The notes under the pieces were generated by a model that saw only the letters and a list, made by a program, of their open reading frames with translations, ran no database searches and was not told the DNA's origin. From CADEGZ01 sp035443705 (GTDB lineage: Bacteria > Pseudomonadota > Gammaproteobacteria > UBA6186 > Azoamicaceae), in the NCBI GenBank assembly GCA_035443705.1, contig DAORSV010000026.1, forward strand, positions 1-21,033: a stretch of 21,033 nt of DNA, written 5' to 3'. Made by a program: the position numbers and the translations under genes. Positions 14,014 to 21,033 of the stretch are shown one piece after another. Every line of letters begins with the position of its first letter. The first letter of the stretch is position 1.

Positions 14014-17000
14014 ATGCACAATGGTCAAAAAAATAAAGATAACGCTGAACAAAAAAATGATCAGCCTCAAGTGAATGCTCTAGTCACAACCACAGCAGCA
14101 ACAACCTCCACATGCTTAACACGCTCGGCTCGCCATAGCATTAGTCCTCGAGCACTGACAGCAGAAATTACCACCTGTACGCAAGCCACAGCTGAATTAA
14201 TCGCACTCAGTCGGGATCTGTATAGCTTACTGGCAACCGAAGGCCCTAATATTGCACGCATCCCCGAGATACTAACAAGGCGGCTATCTACATTATTTCC
14301 ATTTGCTGCTGGCACAGACATGCTTTCTAAAATACAATCTGCAACCACACAATTAATGACCTTTGGAGTTAATCCAGCCTTAGCACTCCATGGCGTTAAA
14401 AAAGCAATGGGAGCGGGTGTTGGAAAAATAGATCAAGGAAAACATGTCTTAGCAAGCGCAATCCATAGTGCGGGAGGACCCGCTTCTGATGCATTGGATC
14501 TTTATCATACCTGTGCAGGCTTATATAGTTTTTATAACACGTACACAGAACTCAATAGGTTATATGCTTCTATTCTATTTTGTTCTCAAAGAGTCTACAC
14601 AAGCGCACAAGAGCTCGCAGAATTAACGGGTACTAACGAGCAATGGGGCATGATAAACGAAGTGTTTCTTGAGTATTGGGATCAACCCGGATTTGATTTT
14701 AATGCTTTTATTAACCAAACTGCAGAACAGTTTAAAATAATGCTTGACCCCTTAAAAGGACTGATTGTTTTATACGAAACAATGGAACCTGTTCGAATGG
14801 CAACGTATTTAGCTATCACGATGCGTGCAGAACCTAATGCAGAATCACAGTTAGATCAAGTCACCTATTTGCTAACGAATGCTTGTTATAATACTGCTCT
14901 AGATAACCTCAGTGTTGTTTCTAAAGGTGCGGGTGATCTCTTGGGCAGAGAGCTACTCGGTATAGCAGTAAACGCCGGCACAACAGCTGCATTAACGACT
15001 TGTGCAATAACAGTCACTGGCATGAATTTTCCGATTACAATTGCTATATTGGCTACTTGTATTACAAATCCAAGCAAAAGAGACGCTTTGATCACTTATG
15101 CAAAAAGCCTCATCATGAATCCACAAGTTGGTGAGACAAAATCGGATACAGGCGTTCGCGCTACCGTATTGAAGCAGTTGGAAGCACTCAAAAATCGCGG
15201 CAATGCTTCGCTAAGCCCCTTGGCTGAGAATATTTCGCCCAAAATTAATCAACTGATGAAAAAGTGTCTTGACGCGAGCGGTGCTGTTGTCGGAAATATT
15301 ACTGAAAATGCGATACGCACTTTAATGCGAGATAGTAGTTTGACGCCTTTTTTAAAAGAACAAATGAATTCTGTTATTTATCAAATGCTAGATAGCACAT
15401 TAAGACAAACGCTACAAATTCCAGAAGAAAAAGTTTTTCTCGAGAACATACAGGACATGAGCGATGCAGAGGCGGCTGTTTATCAGGCTTGTGGTGCCTT
15501 AATTCCAGATATAGCTAATCTTTTAGCACTGCCAACCTTGGTAAAAACGCAATTACAAGCCACTACGGGAAATCTTCATGTTTGCAGTGACACAGGAAAA
15601 CCGCTAAACCTTAAGGAAAAAACAATTCAGGCTGTCATGCGAAAAGTACGCCCTGTTGCAAATACAAATGTTATCGCGACTCTTCGCATGATTCAAGCAG
15701 GACGAGCTTTAAGAACAGCCGTCCAAGGATCAGAGGTCCCACCAGCATCGCCTTCGCCAACCGTATTGGAGACTGTTCTAGGCTACGCCAACAACGCCGC
15801 GGAATTGCCACTCTCGGCATTAGGCAGCGCCGCTAATCGTGAATTAACCAAAGGGCTTAGAATTTATTTGGTTGAAGAAAGTGTGCCTGAAAAATCTATA
15901 CCCACGCCGGCTATCATTTTCTCAAGAAAAATTACTCCTCGCTTGGGTGGTCTGATAACCAGTGAATTAATAGAAATAAAAAGCTTTAAAATTTTCAAAA
16001 AAATACGTGGTCTTGCTACTGCGCTGACATCGCTCGTAACCAATAGAGCACGTACTATCCCCATGGAAACTTTAGAAAATGCAGAGCTCAAAAATCAAAG
16101 CGAGACAATCGTAAAACAAAACGCGTCCAAAACAAATAAAATATCTTCAGTTTTATTGCCATTGGATCATCCCTTGGCTCGCTTGATAACAGAACAACTA
16201 AAGCACGCTCCCGAAATATTTGATTATACCAAACAGCATAAAATGCAACAAAACACGCTGGACGTACAAAGGAAACGCGCAATTGATAATGAAGCATTGA
16301 GACAACAAGCAATAGAATTAGCAAAAATTAAAGAGACCGCCATAAAATGCGGCTTTGGCGAAGCGTTTTTTGCAGATTTTGAGACAACCCCTGTTATACA
16401 AGAACGTTATACACGATTGCTAAAGGCAATCAATGACGTAGATACTTTGCCCTTGCCTATTGATCTATTACCTGATGAGGCTATAAAGGTCAGACAATAT
16501 ATCAAAACACGACTCATTAACGAAAGTGAAATATTGCTTTCTCATATCGATGCAGCAACGGAGCGTTTTAATGCACTATTATTGAATGACTACTCAATAA
16601 AAGAAAAACTCGCTAAGACTGAGAATGCAATTTCGACTGTCGATAACATTGGCTGGTTTGGAACAACATGGCTTGTTTTTACTACAGTAGCACCCGAGGC
16701 AAAAACGCATTACCTTGCGCTATTAGAGCTGCAGAGGAGCGAAGCAAAAGCTACTATAGCCGCGCTATCTAAACCACTCGAAGACCTAAAAGAAGGACAG
16801 TATCATCTCGTAATAGATTATTTAAAAGAGAATTCTGAAAACGCTGCATTGCTTTCAACAGAGGTTTCGCATTACAAAAAAACTTTTTGGCTGTGGCAGT
16901 CTTGGCCCGAAGGTTTGATTAAATTAGATAAATATTTATCAGAAAGCGTGCCAAACGTTAGGATCCATCTTCCTCAAGAGGAGACAGTAACGCCTGCTCT

Positions 17001-17589
17001 GCTTTTTGCAGCCGCACAAAAACCCAATGAACCCAATGAACCCAAAGAAATGTATGATTATAAAGTGGAAGCGGAACTTCAACTTGCAAATGCACTGAAA
17101 CTATCTGAAGCTGAAGCCATAGCTGCATCTCAATCTAAAATAGGCCCTAAAACAATAGCAGGGTGGGAATTAACAGATGTTCCAGAAATAGGAAATTGTT
17201 TTTACGAAGCCGTAGTGCTTCAATTGCAGAAAAACAATTTCCCTATTGCAAAGACATTCCCAGGAACAAGGCCAGAAGATGGTGGAACTGCTCTCGTAAA
17301 TATCCTGCGTCGTCGAAGTACGCTAGAATTTAGAGATCGCGACTGGGCTGGAGAGGAAGAAATATTAGCTCTCGCGAAAGAACTTAAAATTGTGATTGCC
17401 ATTGTCGATACGAGATCAGAAAATCCCGAATTCCAATACTATTTTGCGAACTGGAACGGAACCATGGGCACCACGCGTAATAAAACAGAAATACCGCAGG
17501 GTCAAATGGTTGCAGAGCTCGCTTATACAGGAAATCATTATTTGTCTGTAAGATCAAAGCCAAGCAGCCCAACATCTCCAAGACAGTAA
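14014..17589 (+). CDS. Large OTU-type cysteine protease with ubiquitin-interacting-like motif; likely host-targeted effector
   Basis: This 1191-residue protein is unlike its neighbours. No signal peptide is visible. The N-terminus is polar and Thr/Ala-rich (1-60). The rest is mostly helical, with one hydrophobic stretch at about 318-351 and a charged, coiled-coil-prone segment near 740-780. After a NEPNEP linker (1005-1010), residues 1018-1036 match a ubiquitin-interacting motif (acidic start, ELQLAxAL, Ser1031, EAE). Residues 1050-1180 resemble an OTU domain: GNCFYEAV with Cys1062, WAGEEEILALAKEL (1111-1124), a VIAIVD strand, and GNHYLSV with His1175. The Cys-His distance of 113 suits OTUD-type enzymes. 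The canonical Asp three residues before Cys is Ile; Glu1058 or Asp1055 might replace it. AAGGGG before the ATG is a good ribosome site. I infer a deubiquitinase-like effector secreted into a eukaryotic host, but export is unproven and I see no clear secretion signal. Confidence 0.8.
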   Translation: MHNGQKNKDNAEQKNDQPQVNALVTTTAATTSTCLTRSARHSISPRALTAEITTCTQATAELIALSRDLYSLLATEGPNIARIPEILTRRLSTLFPFAAGTDMLSKIQSATTQLMTFGVNPALALHGVKKAMGAGVGKIDQGKHVLASAIHSAGGPASDALDLYHTCAGLYSFYNTYTELNRLYASILFCSQRVYTSAQELAELTGTNEQWGMINEVFLEYWDQPGFDFNAFINQTAEQFKIMLDPLKGLIVLYETMEPVRMATYLAITMRAEPNAESQLDQVTYLLTNACYNTALDNLSVVSKGAGDLLGRELLGIAVNAGTTAALTTCAITVTGMNFPITIAILATCITNPSKRDALITYAKSLIMNPQVGETKSDTGVRATVLKQLEALKNRGNASLSPLAENISPKINQLMKKCLDASGAVVGNITENAIRTLMRDSSLTPFLKEQMNSVIYQMLDSTLRQTLQIPEEKVFLENIQDMSDAEAAVYQACGALIPDIANLLALPTLVKTQLQATTGNLHVCSDTGKPLNLKEKTIQAVMRKVRPVANTNVIATLRMIQAGRALRTAVQGSEVPPASPSPTVLETVLGYANNAAELPLSALGSAANRELTKGLRIYLVEESVPEKSIPTPAIIFSRKITPRLGGLITSELIEIKSFKIFKKIRGLATALTSLVTNRARTIPMETLENAELKNQSETIVKQNASKTNKISSVLLPLDHPLARLITEQLKHAPEIFDYTKQHKMQQNTLDVQRKRAIDNEALRQQAIELAKIKETAIKCGFGEAFFADFETTPVIQERYTRLLKAINDVDTLPLPIDLLPDEAIKVRQYIKTRLINESEILLSHIDAATERFNALLLNDYSIKEKLAKTENAISTVDNIGWFGTTWLVFTTVAPEAKTHYLALLELQRSEAKATIAALSKPLEDLKEGQYHLVIDYLKENSENAALLSTEVSHYKKTFWLWQSWPEGLIKLDKYLSESVPNVRIHLPQEETVTPALLFAAAQKPNEPNEPKEMYDYKVEAELQLANALKLSEAEAIAASQSKIGPKTIAGWELTDVPEIGNCFYEAVVLQLQKNNFPIAKTFPGTRPEDGGTALVNILRRRSTLEFRDRDWAGEEEILALAKELKIVIAIVDTRSENPEFQYYFANWNGTMGTTRNKTEIPQGQMVAELAYTGNHYLSVRSKPSSPTSPRQ

Positions 17590-17615
17590 TACCTACAGGC
17601 ATAAGCTGAATTTAC

Positions 17616-18512
17616 TTAAACAGCGTTTTTACAAGATATACCCGATTTTTTGGGTTGAGGGTGACCTTCATTTTGAGGAGGGATCATGCGTTGTTTATAA
17701 ATACTAAACAAGTGCCGTAAAGACTCTGGGACACGGTTACCCCATACTACAGGATCAGGCGATTTGGGTATCAGCTCTTTGTATTCTGTTCTATCCGTCA
17801 AATAACCAAGAATTATTTGCAAAGGCTTCGTCGATAACCGCGGCTCCGAAGCCTTTTCTAAGACATCACTCGGTGCCTGAGTTTCCAAAATCTTAAAAAT
17901 ACTTGCAAGCATCTCGACCCTCTCGTTCTGGAACCACGCCAGACTCGTCAGCAATCCCTGCCATCTTAATTGCAACCCCTCTATCGTATCTGGAACCGTT
18001 GTTAAAAATGGGATTGTGTCCAAAGAAAGCTCTTCTAATTCAAAACAACCCCCGACCGCATATGGAATCTCTTCTAGATCATTCTTCGCAGCATAAAGCT
18101 TTTGCAATTGCAAACATTGCCAAATCCCACCTCCCAATACCTTCAAACAATTGTCCTCCACATTTAGGCATTTCAACTTTTTACAGTTCCAAAGCGTTTC
18201 TGGTAATGTTTCCAATCGGTTATTAGATATATCAAGGCTCCATAGCTCGGTAAACTCCCCAATACTCGCAGGCAGGAATTGCAGATTGTTGCCTTGAACA
18301 TTAAGGCTACCAATTTTAGAAGATAGCTTTTTCTCAAGAAATAAGGCTAATATTTCTTCAAGCTGTTGATCGTTCATTTCAATAAGCCTGAGGTTGAGCG
18401 ATTTTCCATCGTATTTATAATTATCGCTTTTTAAATCAGCAATCAGAGGTGCCGCAAAAAATACCCTTACATCGGATATTATTCCTAATTGACTAAACAT
18501 TTGACTAAACAT
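17616..18512 (-). CDS. Leucine-rich-repeat protein, likely host-interaction factor
   Basis: From the ATG at 18512 this is a 298-residue protein. AAAGGGAG lies 4 bases upstream, whereas the in-frame ATG at 18542 sits in the loop of the gyrB terminator and has no ribosome site. Residues 1-8 are MFSQ twice, an exact 12-base tandem duplication. A helical N-terminal part (about 10-65) is followed by five leucine-rich repeats of about 23 residues (about 67-180) with the pattern LxxLxVxxNxLxxLPxxI, the plant/bacterial intracellular type. A helical tail of about 115 residues (181-298) has no recognised domain and ends basic and polar. There is no signal peptide or membrane segment. It converges with the OTU-protein gene, 26 bases apart. 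Such repeats bind proteins and are common in secreted bacterial effectors; the target is unknown. Confidence 0.8.
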   Translation of the reverse strand: MFSQMFSQLGIISDVRVFFAAPLIADLKSDNYKYDGKSLNLRLIEMNDQQLEEILALFLEKKLSSKIGSLNVQGNNLQFLPASIGEFTELWSLDISNNRLETLPETLWNCKKLKCLNVEDNCLKVLGGGIWQCLQLQKLYAAKNDLEEIPYAVGGCFELEELSLDTIPFLTTVPDTIEGLQLRWQGLLTSLAWFQNERVEMLASIFKILETQAPSDVLEKASEPRLSTKPLQIILGYLTDRTEYKELIPKSPDPVVWGNRVPESLRHLFSIYKQRMIPPQNEGHPQPKKSGISCKNAV

Positions 18513-18516
18513 ATTA

Positions 18517-18524
18517 CTCCCTTT
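18517..18524 (-). promoter_or_regulatory. Ribosome site deciding the leucine-rich-repeat gene start
   Basis: On the minus strand AAAGGGAG ends 4 bases before the ATG at 18512. The longer frame starting at 18542 has only AT-rich sequence and the gyrB terminator stem ahead of it, so this site sets the start. Confidence 0.7.
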
Positions 18525-18527
18525 AAT

Positions 18528-18549
18528 AAAAAAACTCAGCATCGCTGAA
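18528..18549 (-). terminator. Rho-independent terminator of gyrB
   Basis: Immediately after the gyrB stop, TCAGC (18548-18544) and GCTGA (18540-18536) pair around a 3-base loop, with one extra T-G pair, and run into seven T (18534-18528). The stem is short, so read-through is plausible. Only 15 bases separate it from the leucine-rich-repeat gene start. Confidence 0.7.
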
Positions 18550-20979
18550 TTAAATATCTAAATTCCCTACTAATAATGCATTGGTCTCAATAAATTCTCT
18601 ACGACTTTCAACATTATCGCCCATTAACGTGGTAAAAATTTGATCTGCGGCAACGGCATCATCAATTTTTACTTGCAACATGCGACGCACACTGGGATCC
18701 ATCGTTGTTTCCCATAGCTGATCAGGATTCATCTCTCCCAAACCTTTATAACGTGATATTTGTTGGCCTTTTTTAGCTTCTTCCATTAACCAGGCTAGGG
18801 CGTCTTTAAAACTTAAAATTGAAACTTTTTTCTCACCTCTTTGTATAAAAGCCCCAGTTTCTAGAAGATCGCGCACAGCGTCCCCTAATGCAACGATCGC
18901 TTGATAATCATGCGAAATGAAAAGCTCATAGGAGAAACGATAAAAGCTCTCTACGCCATGCGACATCATTTGAATACTCGGCAAATAAACCTTTCGTTCG
19001 CGATCTTCTGTTAGGCTTAATTGAAAATGCGTTCCATTTTTGACGTGTTGTTCTACTTGTTGCTGAAATTCCCTTATCCAGGATTGCATTTCGGATTCAT
19101 TCTGTAACTGGGTCAGCGTGACGGGTTTAATGTAAATTAAAGCCTCTAACGCGGTTGTAGGATAACGATGAGACAAACGTGCAAAAATATCCATAACATG
19201 CAAATATTGTTTTGCAAGCCGCTCCAATGTAGCGCCTCCGATAGGGGGGGCTACTGGATTTACAAATAATTGCGCATCTTCTAATGCAATTTGAATAAGA
19301 TATTCATTCAAATCTTTATCGTCTTTAACATATTGTATCTGTTTACCGCGTTTAACACGATACAATGGCGGCTGAGCAATAAAGATATGGCCCTGCTCTA
19401 TAATTTCAGGCATTTGTCTAAAAAAGAAGGTTAACAATAGAGTCCGAATATGCGAACCATCGACGTCAGCATCGGTCATAATAATAATGCTGTGATATCT
19501 TAATTTTTCAGGATGGTAATCTTCTCGCCCAATTCCACAACCTAAGGCTGTAATTAAAGTACCCACTTCCACTGAAGATATCATTCTGTCAAATCTGGCT
19601 TTTTCAACATTGAGGATTTTACCTTTTAACGGCAAAATAGCTTGCGTTCGACGATCACGCGCTTGTTTAGCTGATCCACCAGCAGACTCGCCCTCTACCA
19701 GATACAACTCAGACAATGCGGGATCTTTTTCTTGGCAATCTGCTAATTTCCCAGGCAAGCCTGCAATATCCAAAGCACCTTTTCTGCGCGTCATCTCTCT
19801 TGCTTTTCGCGCTGCTTCACGCGCACGCGCTGCATCGATAATTTTAAGCGCTATCGCTTTTGCCGCGGGTGGGTTTTCCATTAAATATTCTTGGAATTTC
19901 TCACCCATTGCCGCTTCTACTGCAGGCCTCACTTCAGAAGAAACCAATTTATCCTTAGTTTGCGAAGAAAACTTCGGATCGGGCACTTTTACCGATAAAA
20001 CAACCGTCAAACCTTCGCGAGCATCGTCACCTGTTGTGGCGACTTTTGCTTTCTTTAAATAACCTTCTTGTTCTAAGTAGGTATTTAACGTTCGGGTTAA
20101 AGCCCCCCGAAACCCAGCCAAATGTGTTCCACCGTCGCGTTGAGGAATATTATTGGTATAACAAAATAGATTTTCTTGATACGTATCGTTCCACTGCATA
20201 GCAACTTCTACGACAATACCCTGTCGCTCTGTTGAAAAATAAAAGATTTGAGGGTTAACAACTTCTTTGTTGCGATTTAAAAGTTCTACAAAGGCGCGAA
20301 TACCGCCTTCGTATGAAAAAACGTCTTCTTTATTGGTTCGTTCATCAACGAGATGAATTTTAACGCCCAAGTTTAAAAAAGATAATTCTCTTAATCGTTT
20401 GGCCAGAATATCATAATTAAATTTAATGCTCGTAAACGTTGTTCCTGCTGGTTTAAAGTGAATTTCCGTACCTGTTGCATCAGTTTCGCCAACCTCTGCC
20501 AATGGCGCGTCTGGCTCTCCATCACGATAAACCTGCTCATAAACTTTCCCATCCCGCCGAATACGGAGATTTAATACTTCGGACAGGGCATTTACGACAG
20601 ATACTCCAACGCCATGCAAACCACCAGAGACTTTGTAGGAATTGGCATCGAATTTTCCGCCTGCATGTAAGATAGTCATAATGACTTCTGCGGCAGAACG
20701 CCCTTCTTCTTCATGAATATCAACTGGGATACCACGACCATTGTCTTTAACCGTGACGGACTCGTCCATATGGATAGTGACCAAAATGGATGTGCAATAA
20801 CCGGCAAGCGCCTCGTCAATAGAGTTATCAACCACTTCGAATACCATGTGATGTAGACCCGTACCGTCATCTGTATCACCGATGTACATACCTGGACGCT
20901 TTCGAACCGCATCAAGGCCTTTTAGGACTTTAATATTGGTCGAATCATAGGTGTTTTCAGACATTATGGGTTCACTCAT
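18550..20979 (-). CDS. gyrB: DNA gyrase subunit B
   Basis: ATPase and DNA-cleavage-complex subunit of gyrase, which introduces negative supercoils. It has 809 residues (E. coli 804). The GHKL ATPase signatures are EVVDNSIDEA (48-57), DNGRGIP (79-85) and GGLHGVGVSVVNALS (119-133). The TOPRIM part has LVEGESAGGSAKQARDRR, LPLKGKILNVEKARFDRM and DADVDGSHIRTLLLTFFFRQMPE. An insert of about 170 residues before the C-terminal RYKGLGEMNPDQLWETTM is typical of gammaproteobacterial GyrB and absent from ParE. The ATG at 20979 has AAGG 7 bases upstream; a second ATG five codons in is less well placed. Convergence with the glyQ-to-plsC run matches the origin region of Pseudomonas. Confidence 0.98.
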   Translation of the reverse strand: MSEPIMSENTYDSTNIKVLKGLDAVRKRPGMYIGDTDDGTGLHHMVFEVVDNSIDEALAGYCTSILVTIHMDESVTVKDNGRGIPVDIHEEEGRSAAEVIMTILHAGGKFDANSYKVSGGLHGVGVSVVNALSEVLNLRIRRDGKVYEQVYRDGEPDAPLAEVGETDATGTEIHFKPAGTTFTSIKFNYDILAKRLRELSFLNLGVKIHLVDERTNKEDVFSYEGGIRAFVELLNRNKEVVNPQIFYFSTERQGIVVEVAMQWNDTYQENLFCYTNNIPQRDGGTHLAGFRGALTRTLNTYLEQEGYLKKAKVATTGDDAREGLTVVLSVKVPDPKFSSQTKDKLVSSEVRPAVEAAMGEKFQEYLMENPPAAKAIALKIIDAARAREAARKAREMTRRKGALDIAGLPGKLADCQEKDPALSELYLVEGESAGGSAKQARDRRTQAILPLKGKILNVEKARFDRMISSVEVGTLITALGCGIGREDYHPEKLRYHSIIIMTDADVDGSHIRTLLLTFFFRQMPEIIEQGHIFIAQPPLYRVKRGKQIQYVKDDKDLNEYLIQIALEDAQLFVNPVAPPIGGATLERLAKQYLHVMDIFARLSHRYPTTALEALIYIKPVTLTQLQNESEMQSWIREFQQQVEQHVKNGTHFQLSLTEDRERKVYLPSIQMMSHGVESFYRFSYELFISHDYQAIVALGDAVRDLLETGAFIQRGEKKVSILSFKDALAWLMEEAKKGQQISRYKGLGEMNPDQLWETTMDPSVRRMLQVKIDDAVAADQIFTTLMGDNVESRREFIETNALLVGNLDI

Positions 20980-21033
20980 TAGGTTGCCTTAAAATACTTG
21001 TTAAACAGCGTTAATTGTCTCATTTTTAGAGAA

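Noticed and set aside
13803..14021. 72-codon minus-strand frame ahead of the OTU gene
   Set aside because: It starts with TTG inside the OTU start region, has no ribosome site, and its only notable feature is the repeat segment already listed.
17555..17589. Type IV secretion signal at the OTU protein C-terminus
   Set aside because: The tail is Ser/Pro-rich without the glutamate-rich block or hydrophobic end typical of Dot/Icm substrates; secretion stays an inference.
17616..17633. C-terminal prenylation (CaaX-like) signal on the leucine-rich-repeat protein
   Set aside because: The ending is CKNAV, so the cysteine is fifth from the end, not fourth, and does not fit the motif.
18513..18542. 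Longer N-terminus of the leucine-rich-repeat protein
   Set aside because: The extra ten codons lie in the gyrB terminator and the upstream ATG has no ribosome site.

Overview
The window looks like the chromosome of a host-associated gammaproteobacterium. It is AT-rich. Housekeeping genes match gammaproteobacterial families and gene orders: rhodanese-grxC-secB-gpsA divergent from gpmI, as around E. coli yibN, and glyQ-glyS-gmhB-plsC converging on gyrB, as beside the Pseudomonas origin. Two eukaryote-like proteins, an OTU-type cysteine protease and a leucine-rich-repeat protein, suggest an intracellular or host-manipulating lineage such as Legionellales/Coxiellaceae. That placement is inference; no rRNA is present to test it.

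Region 1 (1-2600, minus strand) reads, in transcription order, rhodanese-like membrane protein, grxC, secB, gpsA, then a 46-residue cysteine-rich lipoprotein with its own ribosome site, a possible promoter and a strong terminator. Region 2 (2754-5971, plus) holds gpmI and a C-terminal processing protease; its terminator lies in the last codons of the convergent rpoH. Region 3 (5939-9009) holds rpoH (minus), hemB (plus, divergent) and nagZ (minus), with a strong hairpin between hemB and nagZ. Region 4 (9078-13366, plus) is a tight run glyQ-glyS-gmhB-plsC in which each gene overlaps the next by 4-8 bases.

Region 5 (13367-18527) is the accessory part. A 647-base AT-rich gap with diverged direct repeats and repeated ribosome-site/start modules is followed by a 1191-residue protein. 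Its last 175 residues carry a ubiquitin-interacting-motif-like helix and an OTU-type cysteine protease domain. It converges with a leucine-rich-repeat gene placed directly behind gyrB. These two genes sit between plsC and gyrB, neighbours in Pseudomonas, so they look like a host-interaction insertion in an otherwise conserved origin-proximal block. Region 6 (18550-20979, minus) is gyrB; dnaA/dnaN/recF would be expected just beyond the right edge.

Most interesting are the UIM plus OTU combination, the repeat-laden leader in front of it, the leucine-rich-repeat gene starting only 15 bases behind the gyrB terminator, the missed small lipoprotein, and the rhodanese with no cysteine at all.
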